A stretch of DNA of 33,410 bases. Source: Levilactobacillus suantsaii. Lineage in GTDB: Bacteria; Bacillota; Bacilli; Lactobacillales; Lactobacillaceae. Under the pieces are notes generated by a model. The model worked only from the letters and a program-made list of their open reading frames with translations. It ran no database searches and was not told the DNA's origin. Both the position numbers and the translations under genes were made by a program. The stretch spans positions 1-33,410 of the forward strand of contig NZ_QXIL01000024.1 in the NCBI RefSeq assembly GCF_004115745.1, read 5' to 3'. This document shows, in pieces, positions 1 to 9,132 of this stretch (its first letter is position 1; each line of letters opens with the position of its first letter).

Positions 1-402
<402 letters not shown>

Positions 403-583
403 AAGATGATAAGCTCGAATATCTCATCGATTGTTGTTACATTTTAAAAGCGAATTGACTTCGCAAATATTGTTTGGGTTTGAATAAATTCAAACCGCCC
501 TACACATATTTGGTTTGTCGAAACAATGTTCAGTTTTCAAAGATCTACCAAGTTATCTAATGAAGTGATTGCTTCATGACAAC
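403..583 (-). other. rrn leader with boxA-like motif and processing hairpins
   Basis: Transcribed leader between the proximal rrn promoter and mature 16S. At 528-545 the minus strand carries AGATCTTTGAAAACTGAAC, a block conserved in Bacillus/Lactobacillus rrn leaders and associated with boxA antitermination. A perfect hairpin GGTTTGAA-TAAA-TTCAAACC lies at 477-496 and a smaller one, GCGAA-TTGAC-TTCGC, at 450-464. They could be RNase processing or folding elements; that role is inferred. No open reading frame is convincing here. Confidence 0.6.
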
Positions 584-589
584 TTTTAA

Positions 590-618
590 AGTATAGCATG
601 TCGATAATACCGTGTCAA
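590..618 (-). promoter_or_regulatory. rrn promoter, proximal
   Basis: The minus strand reads TTGACA (613-618), a 17-base spacer, then TATACT (590-595). This is a near-consensus sigma-A promoter. The expected start is a G at about 583, giving a leader of about 180 nt before mature 16S. Confidence 0.88.
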
Positions 619-696
619 CAACTTTTTAAACATCAATTTGAATAATTATTGATTGCTTTGGAAGAAATTGAATAAATATTCTCAACAACGATTACT

Positions 697-725
697 ATCA
701 TATCAATTCTCAAGTCAGCCGTCAA
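697..725 (-). promoter_or_regulatory. rrn promoter, distal
   Basis: The minus strand reads TTGACG (720-725), a 17-base spacer, then TATGAT (697-702). It lies 107 bases upstream of the proximal promoter. Tandem promoters are usual for Firmicutes rRNA operons. The stretch between here and the ltaS terminator (726-883) holds no gene I can support. Confidence 0.75.
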
Positions 726-883
726 GGCCTTTTTTAAATTGTTGAATCGTAACGTTTGCCGTTGCCATTGGCTTTGTTTCCGTAAATGACAACAAAAATA
801 AGTTTACCAATATCTCCTAGAATGGTCAAGCAAGAAATGAATATTTACTGAAATTAATTTTGCAATCTCGTCCAAGAATCACC

Positions 884-916
884 AAAAGCCCGCCACCACA
901 AGGGTGACGGGCTTTT
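884..916 (-). terminator. Terminator of ltaS
   Basis: A strong hairpin with 14-base arms (AAAAGCCCGTCACC and GGTGGCGGGCTTTT on the minus strand) and a 5-base loop, 11 bases past the ltaS stop. It ends in four U residues. It separates ltaS from the rrn promoters downstream on the same strand. Confidence 0.85.
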
Positions 917-926
917 GACTGCTTGC

Positions 927-2990
927 TTACTTAAGTTCTGGTGCATCCGTCTTGTATTCCGAGACGGTACTCTTACCGTTGTTCTTCGCGAGAACGCTAG
1001 TCTTCGTTTTCTTCGATGCCTCTGCCAGCTTTTCCGTGGCAGTCTTGTACTTATAGGTAAAGTCGTTCTTGTCGACCTTTTTAAAGCCTTTTGGCGTGTA
1101 GAAGCGCAAGAGATCGCCATAGATAACCCGGTCAGACAATGAAAGTTCCGTCGTCACATGGTTCTGTAATTTGGCAACTTTCTTCTTCTGTGCACTTGTC
1201 AGCTTCAAGACCTTCCCCGTCTTCGTATCGTAAACGGTACTGCCAATCTTAGTATAAGTTGGCGAGACAAAGTTCCCGTTTCTAAAGGCAACGGTCTGAT
1301 TCCGATTCTTAGCTAGTAAATCCTGACCAAACTGAATCGTGTCGGTGTTTTTTACCCCCAACAGATCCAGTAAGGTTGGTAAGACATCAATCTCCCCACC
1401 ATAGGTATGGTTAATGCCCCCCTTAAGCCCACTGGCGTGAATCATCAGTGGGACCTTCTGGAATTGAGCCAAGTCATAGTTAGTGACCTTCTTCTTACCT
1501 AAGAGTTGGGCAATCGCCGGCCGGTGGTTATTCGAAATCCCGTAGTGGTCCCCATAGGCTAAAATAACACTATTCTTATAGAGACCAGCCTTCTTCAGGT
1601 AGCTAATGAACTCCGCAAAGGCTTGATCCAAATAATGAGCCGTTTGAACGTACGGATCAACGGTCTTATCCCCAGTCTTGGTGGCTGGGAAGTCGATATT
1701 CTTCTTATCTAACTCATACGGGTAATGGTTAGTCAAGGTAATCAGCTTAGCGTAGAACGGCTGCGGTAGCTGTTCGATATACTTCGCCGATTCCTTCAAG
1801 AAGATCTTGTCTTTCAACCCATAACCGACACTGTACCCCGCCTTTTGCTTATAATAGCTTGAGCTAAAGAAGTACTGGTAGCCCCACGACTTGTAGGTGT
1901 TGTCCCGGTTCCAGAAACTTGGGACATCCCCGTGGAACGCCGCCGTGGTGTAACCCGCTTTTTGACTCAGAATCGCTGGAGCCGCCTGGAACGTGTTTTG
2001 AGTCCCATAAGTAGTCATCGCTGACCCTTGTGGCAAGCCAAACAGGGAGTTTTCCAACATCATTTCCGCGTCAGAAGTCTTCCCTTGAGCGACCTGGTTA
2101 TAAAAGTTGTCGAACGATAGCGTATTCTTATTATGATAGAACTTGTTCAACGTTGGGGTGACTTCTTTACCATCTACTTTATAATCCAACAGGAATTGTT
2201 GGAAGCTTTCCAGGTGGATGATAAAGACGTTCTTCCCTTTTTCCTTACCGTAGTACGACACGTTCGGACTGACCCGATTCTGTTTCAGATACTTCAGCAC
2301 ACTCTTCATGTCACTGGCATTAGCACTGGCCCGCGTAGCGCTTTCCTTTTGCGTCTGATAAGCGTTAAACGCGGCGTACTCATTCAACCCTAAGTACTTC
2401 ACGATATAGTTGTTATCAAACGTCCGGGTCAACAATCCTGACCGGTCCGCATTGGCCATCCCAAATTCCGCAAACATCAATCCAAACGACAACACCGTAA
2501 TACTAAGTGCATAGCGCCGTTTAAACGGTCGTGGATCAATTCGAATCACGTGTGCCACCAAGAGCACAATCAGAATGATGATGTCCAGATACACAAAAAG
2601 ATCATACAGATGGGTAATCTGGGCTAAACTCTTCCCCAGATTATTTTGAACGTCGCTGGAACCCTTCATGATTCCAAACGACAGAAAATCAGAAAACTCC
2701 CGATAATAGACAACGTTGGCAAAAATCCACGTTGACTCCAGGAAGTCAATAATCAGCATCAACCAATAGGCCAAGCGGCCGCGAAAATACAGAGCAATGC
2801 CAAAAACCAGCAAAGCAGCTGGAAGGGGGTTAATCAGCAGTAAAAACTGCTGCACACTTCCTTTGGCGCCCAGCGTAAATTCGGTTTGATAGGCGATGTA
2901 CGTCTTAACCCAAAATAAAACGATGATCAACAGGAAGAAACCCATTCGGGTATTAACCCAGCTCATTCGTCGTTTAACAAAGTTTGCCAT
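927..2990 (-). CDS. ltaS: Lipoteichoic acid synthase (LtaS-type polyglycerolphosphate polymerase)
   Basis: Extends the 1,3-polyglycerolphosphate chain of lipoteichoic acid at the outer face of the membrane, using phosphatidylglycerol. The 687 residues begin with about five membrane helices (roughly 15-175), followed by an extracellular sulfatase-fold domain. Residues matching the S. aureus LtaS catalytic set (E255, T300, D475, H476) are visible as E261 in HLESF, T305 in GKTSDAE and D481-H482 in YGDHYG. The basic C-terminal tail after about residue 620 is variable in the family. The ATG at 2990 follows a GGAGGC ribosome site. The gene stands alone, with a promoter at 3025-3053 and a terminator at 884-916. 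The glycolipid-anchor genes upstream on the same strand make this an LTA region. Confidence 0.95.
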   Translation of the reverse strand: MANFVKRRMSWVNTRMGFFLLIIVLFWVKTYIAYQTEFTLGAKGSVQQFLLLINPLPAALLVFGIALYFRGRLAYWLMLIIDFLESTWIFANVVYYREFSDFLSFGIMKGSSDVQNNLGKSLAQITHLYDLFVYLDIIILIVLLVAHVIRIDPRPFKRRYALSITVLSFGLMFAEFGMANADRSGLLTRTFDNNYIVKYLGLNEYAAFNAYQTQKESATRASANASDMKSVLKYLKQNRVSPNVSYYGKEKGKNVFIIHLESFQQFLLDYKVDGKEVTPTLNKFYHNKNTLSFDNFYNQVAQGKTSDAEMMLENSLFGLPQGSAMTTYGTQNTFQAAPAILSQKAGYTTAAFHGDVPSFWNRDNTYKSWGYQYFFSSSYYKQKAGYSVGYGLKDKIFLKESAKYIEQLPQPFYAKLITLTNHYPYELDKKNIDFPATKTGDKTVDPYVQTAHYLDQAFAEFISYLKKAGLYKNSVILAYGDHYGISNNHRPAIAQLLGKKKVTNYDLAQFQKVPLMIHASGLKGGINHTYGGEIDVLPTLLDLLGVKNTDTIQFGQDLLAKNRNQTVAFRNGNFVSPTYTKIGSTVYDTKTGKVLKLTSAQKKKVAKLQNHVTTELSLSDRVIYGDLLRFYTPKGFKKVDKNDFTYKYKTATEKLAEASKKTKTSVLAKNNGKSTVSEYKTDAPELK

Positions 2991-3024
2991 GAGACAGCCT
3001 CCACAAAATAGTTAACATTACTTC

Positions 3025-3053
3025 AGTATAACTGATAGTGCTGGGTAATCAAT
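3025..3053 (-). promoter_or_regulatory. ltaS promoter
   Basis: TATACT (3025-3030) on the minus strand is preceded, at 16-17 bases, by TTGATT/ATTGAT (3047-3053). The predicted 5' untranslated region is about 28 nt. It lies just downstream of the ykuJ terminator, so ltaS is likely transcribed on its own. Confidence 0.65.
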
Positions 3054-3094
3054 TTTTATGGGCAACCTTTGAAAAAATTCAACTTTTCAGCCTA

Positions 3095-3129
3095 TAAAAA
3101 AAACAAAACCATGTTTTCCACAGTTTTGT
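3095..3129 (-). terminator. Terminator of the YkuJ-family gene
   Basis: Minus-strand hairpin ACAAAAC...GTTTTGT with an extended G-U-containing stem and a GAAAA loop, followed by a run of eight Us. It begins at the stop codon of the gene. Confidence 0.75.
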
Positions 3130-3365
3130 TAGTTATCCGTCAGTAAATCAAATAATTCGATAGCCACTAAGTCAATGTTATCAAACTCAAAGGTCGTCTC
3201 CGGATTATGCTCAGTTAACGTATAGGTGTTGGCGGCAGCATTGTAAACAACGGTCGCCTGCTCAACGCCTTCCTTTTCGAATCGACGGGGTTGCGGCTCG
3301 TCGGTAGCATCCTCTTGCATCGCCTTAAGACGATTGATGATGCCAATCAGTTGAGATTCTTCCAT
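3129..3365 (-). CDS. ykuJ: YkuJ-family (DUF1797) small protein
   Basis: The 78 residues match the length and pattern of B. subtilis YkuJ. There is an N-terminal SQLIGIINRLKAM helix, a central phenylalanine/acidic stretch, and the C-terminal signature FDNIDLVAIELFDLL. The family is a small soluble alpha/beta protein of unknown function, conserved in Firmicutes. The start ATG follows AAAGGGG. It lies 75 bases downstream of the flippase-like gene; whether it shares that transcript is not clear. The family call is from remembered sequence similarity. Confidence 0.8.
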   Translation of the reverse strand: MEESQLIGIINRLKAMQEDATDEPQPRRFEKEGVEQATVVYNAAANTYTLTEHNPETTFEFDNIDLVAIELFDLLTDN

Positions 3366-3440
3366 GATTGGTCCCCTTTCTAAGCTTCACTATGATTTTA
3401 CCAAACTTAAGCCTAGATGACACGTCATAATGCGAAAAAC

Positions 3441-4475
3441 TCACGCATTTGTGTCGTCACTTTCTTCAACCACCCGGTCTGGCTTAACCGCCATTGCGAT
3501 GAGACCGGTCAGCATGCCGAAGTAGTAAGTCAATAAGCGCCATAAAATCATAGCTAAAACCAACTTACTGTTCGAGGCGATGTAGCTTTTAAAAATCATC
3601 TCAAAGCTGTACTCTGCCCCCCCGGAGCCACCGGGAATCGGGAACAGTGAAATCACCATGACGATCAAAACGTGCAGACTGGTGACCATGACGATGTTCG
3701 CCGAGGTGTAGCCCAACGCTAACATGATGAAATACGGAATTAAATAGTAGAAAAGTAATTGAAAGAACGTGATGACAAAGACCTTGGCCATCAACTTCCC
3801 TTTCCCGCTAATCCGCACACTTTCAGCGTAAAACGAATCGATTTTTTGGTCAATCTTGGCCGCCATGCGTTCAAAGCGGTCGCGTTTCATAAACCAGTGA
3901 ACCGGGTACAAAATCACGGTGACCGCCCGTTTCGTAAAAGCGTGCCAGAACATGACCATCAGGAGCCCCACGATAACTGCCAAGTGAATGACGAAGCCAA
4001 ACACCACTAGCCAGGCTAACGCGTGCAATTTATCCTGAATGTAGGTGAACCCGATGACCAGGGCAATCAAAAAATTGATGACGATCATTGACTGGAACAC
4101 CACGAACTTCATCAATAGAATCGAACTGGCCTTCCCCGCATCGACCCCGGTTTGCATCAGCGCAATCAGCTGTGCCGGTTGCCCACCGGAAGAAAAGGGC
4201 GTAATACCGTTAAAGAGTTGCTCAATCGGTGGAATCCGGAGGGCATCCTTGAAGGAAAACCCCTTGATCCGGTCAGAAATGAAGACTTTGACGATGACGG
4301 ACTCGAGTCCGAGGTACAGGAGCATGCAGATCACGGCCACACCGAACCACCAGAAATTGATGTGCACGAAGTCGTTGACTAACACCGAAAACCGGATATC
4401 CCGGAGCGAGTACGCAAAGATGGCAATCCCCAACAGCAACATCAACGTTAGAACCCACTTGTTTCGTCGTGTCAT
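3441..4475 (-). CDS. Flippase-like membrane protein (LPG synthase TM / YbhN family)
   Basis: A 344-residue integral membrane protein with about eight hydrophobic helices. It carries the family motifs ITPFSSGGQPAQ (about residue 92) and PGGSGGAEYSFEMIF (about 280), which mark the UPF0104/YbhN family related to the MprF flippase domain. There is no C-terminal aminoacyl-transferase domain, so it is not an MprF that makes lysyl-PG. The ATG at 4475 lies 4 bases after the stop of the LafB-like gene, so the two are almost certainly co-translated. Position as third gene behind two glycolipid synthases suggests it moves or organises glycolipid LTA anchors across the membrane. That role is inference. 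Listeria and some other Firmicutes have a membrane protein in the same place. Confidence 0.85.
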   Translation of the reverse strand: MTRRNKWVLTLMLLLGIAIFAYSLRDIRFSVLVNDFVHINFWWFGVAVICMLLYLGLESVIVKVFISDRIKGFSFKDALRIPPIEQLFNGITPFSSGGQPAQLIALMQTGVDAGKASSILLMKFVVFQSMIVINFLIALVIGFTYIQDKLHALAWLVVFGFVIHLAVIVGLLMVMFWHAFTKRAVTVILYPVHWFMKRDRFERMAAKIDQKIDSFYAESVRISGKGKLMAKVFVITFFQLLFYYLIPYFIMLALGYTSANIVMVTSLHVLIVMVISLFPIPGGSGGAEYSFEMIFKSYIASNSKLVLAMILWRLLTYYFGMLTGLIAMAVKPDRVVEESDDTNA

Positions 4476-4479
4476 GTCG

Positions 4480-5502
4480 TTATCCCTTCTTTGCCTGCTG
4501 CCGGTAAAAGTCGCGCCAAATCTCAGCCAAATGGGCTTCCGAATAATGGTCTGCTGCCGCCAAACTATGCTGGTGGAGTTGGTCTAACGTTGCGGCATCG
4601 TGCGGTAACGTCGTCAGGACCTGATCCATCTCAGCGTAGTCCTTGGCTGGTTGGTAATCACCCGCAATAATGGCCTGGTAAAGTTCCAAATCTCGCAGCA
4701 TGACCGGGGTCCCCGTACTGAAGGCCTCTAAGACCGACATCGGGAAAAGCTCATTAAAGGAAGGGAGCAAGAACAAGTCGGCCAGATTATAGTAATCGAC
4801 TAACTTGTCGCGATCAACAATCCCCGGAAAGCTCAAATTAGCTGGTGGATCGTCGACGACCTTTTTCAATTCGGCGTAACCATCGGTCATCCGACCGAAT
4901 GAAAAGCCCCCCGCCCAGATAAATTGCAACTCTGGGTGGTGGTTGGCAAGCTTAATGAAGTCAAATAGCCCCTTACGTTCCTGAATCTGGCCAATTCCCA
5001 GCACCGTAAACTTTTTTGCCGAGTAACCGTACTGTTGTCGTAATTGCAGCTTTTGGGCCGCATCGACCGGGTAAAACTCTTGGCGACTCACGAAATTGGG
5101 AATATAAGTCACCTTAGTAGCGGGAATCCCATACGCCACTAATTTAGGAATAAAGGTCGGATTGACCACTACAATGTGGTCCATCCGGCGGTAAAAGGCA
5201 ATCACATATTTATAAAAAATCCCCCGAAAGGGCTGGGGAATCTTGAGGCTCCCCTCTAGTGTTTCTGGCAAAAAATGCACGTAGCCAATTTTACGTCCCC
5301 GACCAGGTAAAAACGTAGATAAGTAGTAAGAAAAATTAATCGTGTGGTAGTGCGTCAGGTCCACCTTTCCATAACGGTTGACGGTCACCTGAAAGTCCCC
5401 GTTCAACCGGGTGTGCAACAAGTTCATCAGCTCGTTGTACGCACTCCCGACCCCCTGTCCCTTAACGGAATCAGCAGCCGAAAACATGTTGATTTTTAGC
5501 AT
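4480..5502 (-). CDS. lafB: GT4 glycosyltransferase, LafB/BgsA-like (second glycolipid-anchor sugar)
   Basis: A 340-residue GT-B fold enzyme. The N-terminal part has MFSAADSVKGQGVGSAY and HFLPETLEGSLKIP. The C-terminal nucleotide-sugar half has FNELFPMSVLEAFSTG, an EX7E-type motif. It resembles E. faecalis BgsA and Listeria LafB, which add the second hexose to monoglucosyl-diacylglycerol to make the lipoteichoic acid anchor on the inner membrane face. The ATG follows GAGGAG, which overlaps the stop of the upstream gene, and the flippase-like gene follows after 4 bases. The specific sugar (galactose or glucose) cannot be told from sequence. Family is certain; the exact ortholog name is moderately certain. 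Confidence 0.82.
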   Translation of the reverse strand: MLKINMFSAADSVKGQGVGSAYNELMNLLHTRLNGDFQVTVNRYGKVDLTHYHTINFSYYLSTFLPGRGRKIGYVHFLPETLEGSLKIPQPFRGIFYKYVIAFYRRMDHIVVVNPTFIPKLVAYGIPATKVTYIPNFVSRQEFYPVDAAQKLQLRQQYGYSAKKFTVLGIGQIQERKGLFDFIKLANHHPELQFIWAGGFSFGRMTDGYAELKKVVDDPPANLSFPGIVDRDKLVDYYNLADLFLLPSFNELFPMSVLEAFSTGTPVMLRDLELYQAIIAGDYQPAKDYAEMDQVLTTLPHDAATLDQLHQHSLAAADHYSEAHLAEIWRDFYRQQAKKG

Positions 5503-5514
5503 TCAATAACTCCT

Positions 5515-6693
5515 CTAATCGCTGAAATCCGGACTGTCTTCGTGGGCTTGTTCGTAACTCACTTGTGCGTCCCGGTAAAAGTTGATAATCCGTTGGCCAA
5601 AGGTATCCGCAGAAATCTCGGCCAACTTTTGGGCCAGCAAATCCGGATCCGGTTGTTGATGTTCCGGCTGTAAGTACCAGACCACGTGCTTGATCATTTC
5701 TGCCGCCGTGGTAAACGTAACCCCCAGCGTCGGACTCGATAACAACTCATCGGTGTATGGACTAGTCATGACCACGATTTTGGTCCCGGCCGCCATAGCC
5801 TCGATATAGGTCAGCCCCTGTGACTCGGAATCTGATGACGACAAAAAGACGTTGGCCAGGTGATAGTAGCGAAAGACCTGGTCATTGTCGATTTCACCGG
5901 TAAAAGTGACGTGATCCGTTAGCCCCGCCGTTTTTACCTGTTGCTCCAAATCTGCTCTAGCCGGACCATCCCCCACAATCAAAAGTTGAGCCCGGGGGAC
6001 CTGCGCCAAAATAGCCGGCATCGCCGCAATACTTGCCTTGATGTTCTTTTCATAGGCTAAACGGCTTAACGATAAAATGACCGGCGTATCCGGTGCCAAG
6101 CCCAATTGACGCCGCAAGTTAGCGGTATCCGGCTGTTCGTACTGGTGCAAGTTGACCCCCGTGGGAATCACCCGAATCGGGGCTTTAACCCCGTAATCAC
6201 TCAACGTGGTCAGCACCCGGTCACTGGGCGCCACGACGCCCGTCAGGTGGTAGCAAAAGGCCAGCGTCCCCTGTTTGACGTGGACGGGCTTTAAGATCTT
6301 CCCGTTGGCCACGTAATGTAAGTAGTCCTCATACATGGTGTGGTAAGTATGGAGGCACGGAATCTCTAGGTTCCGGGCCACGAACTTCCCGATCCACCCC
6401 ATCGAAAATTCCGTCTGGGTGTGGACGATGTCTAAGTTTAATTCCTTTGCAATTTGGTAGGCCTGAAACAGTCCCCGCACGGCAATTCGACGATCCGTAA
6501 ACGACACGAACGGAATACTCGAAAAACGAAACACGTTGCGTTCGTAAACGTTGCGTTCCACGTGTGGATCGGTCGTCGTAAAGATATACACCTGATGCCC
6601 CTGTTTTTCTAACTGATCGCGCAGCGTCTTGATGGACGTTGCGACCCCACTCACTTGAGGGAAATAGGTATCCGTAAATATGCCGATGTTCAT
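5515..6693 (-). CDS. lafA: GT4 glycosyltransferase, LafA/BgsB-like (diacylglycerol glucosyltransferase)
   Basis: A 392-residue GT4 enzyme opening with MNIGIFTDTYFPQVSGVATS, typical of 1,2-diacylglycerol 3-glucosyltransferases (LafA, BgsB). Such enzymes start the glycolipid anchor by adding glucose to diacylglycerol. The C-terminal half shows SRLAYEKN, GDGPARADLE and the EX7E motif in SDSESQGLTYIEAMAAG. An in-frame TTG at 6699 also exists, but the AAGGGGG ribosome site sits 7 bases before the ATG at 6693 and only 1 base before the TTG, so the ATG is chosen. It is first gene of the operon with the LafB-like and flippase-like genes, read from the promoter at 6763-6791. Confidence 0.85.
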   Translation of the reverse strand: MNIGIFTDTYFPQVSGVATSIKTLRDQLEKQGHQVYIFTTTDPHVERNVYERNVFRFSSIPFVSFTDRRIAVRGLFQAYQIAKELNLDIVHTQTEFSMGWIGKFVARNLEIPCLHTYHTMYEDYLHYVANGKILKPVHVKQGTLAFCYHLTGVVAPSDRVLTTLSDYGVKAPIRVIPTGVNLHQYEQPDTANLRRQLGLAPDTPVILSLSRLAYEKNIKASIAAMPAILAQVPRAQLLIVGDGPARADLEQQVKTAGLTDHVTFTGEIDNDQVFRYYHLANVFLSSSDSESQGLTYIEAMAAGTKIVVMTSPYTDELLSSPTLGVTFTTAAEMIKHVVWYLQPEHQQPDPDLLAQKLAEISADTFGQRIINFYRDAQVSYEQAHEDSPDFSD

Positions 6694-6762
6694 TGCCAAT
6701 CCCCCTTGTTTCTCTTTCTGTTAAAAAAAGTCCTTGACGCCATGTATTGTACAATCATCACA

Positions 6763-6791
6763 ATTATATGGGTTTGCCTACTTGATTGCAA
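6763..6791 (-). promoter_or_regulatory. Promoter of the glycolipid-anchor operon
   Basis: The minus strand reads TTGCAA (6786-6791), 17 bases, then TATAAT (6763-6768). The predicted leader to the ATG at 6693 is about 60 nt. No operator is evident. Confidence 0.75.
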
Positions 6792-6828
6792 ACCACAGCT
6801 AAAACTCTAACCAAACTCTGGGAAAACT

Positions 6829-6870
6829 TAAAAAACGTCTGATTCGGGAATTCCGAACCAAACGTCTTTT
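6829..6870 (-). terminator. Terminator of ptsHI
   Basis: A 13-bp stem on the minus strand (ACGTTTGGTTCGG paired with CCGAATCAGACGT, two G-U pairs) followed by TTTTT. It lies 31 bases past the ptsI stop. Confidence 0.85.
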
Positions 6871-6900
6871 ACTTCTATAATAGTGAAAACAACTTAACCG

Positions 6901-8634
6901 TCAGCTCTTCAATAAATCCGGGACGGCAGCTTGGACCATGGTAATGACTTCTTGACTGGTGCTGGCCGAATTCAACGCGGTCTCCACCAACGCCTGGAGG
7001 TCATGGGCGTTCAACTGACTGATCAGCCGACGGGTCTTTAAAATCGACCCGGCTCCCATTGAGAATTCATCTAAACCCATCCCCAAAAGTAGTGGCACGG
7101 CGATGGGATCGCCCGCCATCTCACCACACATAGCCACCGGAATGCCGGCGCTATGTCCCGCGGTAATCACCCGGTTGACTAACCGTAAAATGGCCGGGTG
7201 ATACGGCTGATAGAGATAAGCCACGTCTTGGTTCGTCCGGTCGGCGGCCATGGTATAACCAATCAGGTCGTTGGTGCCGATACTCATGAAGTCGACCTCT
7301 TGCGCAAATCGGTCCGCCAGTAAAGCCGCGGCCGGAACTTCGACCATCATGCCAATCTTCACGTGCCCCATTGGTACCTGGGCAACGGTCAAAGCTGACC
7401 GTTCGTCGTCGTAAATTGCCTTAGCTTGCCGAAACTCATCGAGCGTCGCAATCATGGGAAACATGATGCGTAAGTTGCCAAACGCCGACGCCCGTAACAG
7501 CGCCCGGAGTTGGCTCCGAAAGACGTTTTGGTGGGTCAAACTCTGCCGAATGGCCCGGTCACCCATGAAGGGGTTCGTCTCCGGCTTGTGTTTTAAGTAC
7601 GGTAACGGCTTATCGCCTCCGATATCCAGGGTGCGAATCACCACCGGTCGCGGCGCTAAGGCCGTGAGCACCTGCTTATAAACGTCAAACTGGTCGTCTT
7701 CACTCGGCAACTCAGCGGCATCCATGTATAAGAATTCGGTACGCATCAGTCCTACGGCCTCGGCCCCGTTCTTGAGGATACTAGGAAGATCCTGCGCCGT
7801 GCCAATGTTAGCCGCTAAGGTCACGCCCACACCATCTTGGCTAACGGTCCCGTGGTGCCGTAATCGATTGAGTCGCTTTTGATTGACGGTCCGTTGGTGC
7901 ATCGTCGTTCGGGCCTTGGCCAATTCATCCGCGTCAGGGTCAACCATGACCTGTCCGTGGGTCCCGTTTAGAATCACCATTTCCCCGTTGGTCAGTTGTG
8001 TCGTTGCTGTCTTGGTCCCCACCACAGCGGGTAAGGCCATCGAACGTGCCAGAATCGACGAATGAGATGTCCGGCCACCGAGATCCGTAATAAACCCTAA
8101 GATATACCGCGGGTTGACCGAGACCGTATCACTCGGAATCAAGTCGTGGGTCACCACGATTACGGGATGGTCGACTAAGGCTAAGTCCGGTAACGGTACC
8201 CGTAACAAATGGGCCGTGACGCGCTTGGTCACGTCGTGGAGGTCCGTGATGCGTTCTTGCATATACGGGTTATCCGTCAGCCCCGCAAAAGAATGTTCGT
8301 AGGCCTGCACCACGTTGGCCAAAGCGACCTCGGCATTGAGCTGCTGATCTCTAATCTGCGCGTCCACCCGGGTGGTCAATTCGGGGTCCTTGAGCATCAC
8401 AATGTGCGCACTAAAAACCTGGGCACTCTCAGTACCCAGGTTTTTAGTCGCACGAGTTTTAATTGCCTCGACATCAGAGACAGCTGCTTCAAGGGCCTGA
8501 TGGAATCGATTTACTTCGTTATCCAGATTAGTGATTGCCCGTCGGTGGACGGTTAAATCGGGGTCGACCAGGCGATAGACTTGGCCGCACACCACGCCGT
8601 CACTCGCGGCAATTCCCTTGAGCATCGTTCTCAT
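6901..8634 (-). CDS. ptsI: PTS enzyme I (phosphoenolpyruvate-protein phosphotransferase)
   Basis: Takes phosphate from phosphoenolpyruvate and passes it to HPr, the first step of PTS sugar uptake, in the cytoplasm. The 577 residues match the family length. An N-terminal HPr-binding domain leads to the phosphohistidine loop GGRTSHSSILAR (H191), then the C-terminal PEP-binding TIM barrel with PVVIRTLDIGGDKPLPY, IMFPMIATLDE and VAMCGEMAGDP (active-site Cys). The ATG at 8634 overlaps the ptsH stop by one base (TAATG), which implies translational coupling. A start three codons downstream (MLKG) would match other enzyme I proteins equally well but has a weaker ribosome site. Confidence 0.97.
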   Translation of the reverse strand: MRTMLKGIAASDGVVCGQVYRLVDPDLTVHRRAITNLDNEVNRFHQALEAAVSDVEAIKTRATKNLGTESAQVFSAHIVMLKDPELTTRVDAQIRDQQLNAEVALANVVQAYEHSFAGLTDNPYMQERITDLHDVTKRVTAHLLRVPLPDLALVDHPVIVVTHDLIPSDTVSVNPRYILGFITDLGGRTSHSSILARSMALPAVVGTKTATTQLTNGEMVILNGTHGQVMVDPDADELAKARTTMHQRTVNQKRLNRLRHHGTVSQDGVGVTLAANIGTAQDLPSILKNGAEAVGLMRTEFLYMDAAELPSEDDQFDVYKQVLTALAPRPVVIRTLDIGGDKPLPYLKHKPETNPFMGDRAIRQSLTHQNVFRSQLRALLRASAFGNLRIMFPMIATLDEFRQAKAIYDDERSALTVAQVPMGHVKIGMMVEVPAAALLADRFAQEVDFMSIGTNDLIGYTMAADRTNQDVAYLYQPYHPAILRLVNRVITAGHSAGIPVAMCGEMAGDPIAVPLLLGMGLDEFSMGAGSILKTRRLISQLNAHDLQALVETALNSASTSQEVITMVQAAVPDLLKS

Positions 8635-8900
8635 TAGTCAGATAGGCCCTCTTTTTTCAAGGTTTCAGCAACGGCCGTCATGGCATCGGCTTCGTCGTCA
8701 CCATCAGCCGTAATCGTGATTTCGGCATTTTGGCCGACCCCTAAGGACATGACACCCATGATGGACTTCAAGTTAACGGACTTGTCTTGGTATTGTAAGC
8801 TGACTTCTGAGTTGAACTTGCTTGCTGATTGTACCAATAAAGTTGCCGGACGAGCATGAATACCCGTTTCTGCTGTAATATGAAATTCGCGTTTTTCCAT
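8634..8900 (-). CDS. ptsH: HPr phosphocarrier protein
   Basis: An 88-residue phosphocarrier that moves phosphate from enzyme I to the sugar-specific EIIA proteins. When phosphorylated on serine it acts as the CcpA corepressor. H15 (in GIHARPA) is the PTS site and S46 (in [12 protein letters not shown]) the HPr kinase site; both are intact. The reading frame extends 16 codons further upstream, but the ATG at 8900 preceded by AAAGGAG gives the standard length and start. It is the first gene of the ptsHI operon, and its leader carries a 7-bp hairpin (8952-8977). Confidence 0.97.
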   Translation of the reverse strand: MEKREFHITAETGIHARPATLLVQSASKFNSEVSLQYQDKSVNLKSIMGVMSLGVGQNAEITITADGDDEADAMTAVAETLKKEGLSD

Positions 8901-9010
8901 AATTGATCGATCTCCTTTAAGCTTATAGGTTGATTTTCTAACGAGCATAGCGTCCTTTGGTCTTGCGCATTGACCAAAACAACCATGACAAACGTTATGT
9001 CTACCTTCTT

Positions 9011-9039
9011 AGAATATCAATCTTGCTGTTAAATTACAA
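9011..9039 (-). promoter_or_regulatory. ptsHI promoter (proximal)
   Basis: The minus strand reads TTGTAA (9034-9039), 17 bases, then TATTCT (9011-9016) with an upstream TG making an extended -10. The leader to ptsH would be about 105 nt. Confidence 0.55.
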
Positions 9040-9044
9040 GTTAC

Positions 9045-9058
9045 CTTAACCGCTTTCA
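9045..9058 (-). promoter_or_regulatory. cre-like site upstream of ptsHI
   Basis: TGAAAGCGGTTAAG on the minus strand, directly upstream of the -35 box. The left half (TGAAAGCG) fits the CcpA consensus; the right half is degenerate. A site upstream of -35 could act in activation, as is known for some CcpA-controlled genes. Tentative. Confidence 0.35.
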
Positions 9059-9132
9059 TCGGGGCTGTCACAGGCCAGCGATTCCGTATCGCCGGCCCAG
9101 CAACCTGCGGGCGTTCACTTGTTCCAGAGCTA

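Noticed and set aside
476-497. The perfect GGTTTGAA/TTCAAACC hairpin as a terminator
   Set aside because: It lies inside the rrn leader, lacks a U-run on the transcribed strand, and would block rRNA synthesis.
3441-4475. MprF lysylphosphatidylglycerol synthase
   Set aside because: Only the membrane part is present; the C-terminal aminoacyl-transferase domain is missing and the context is glycolipid synthesis.
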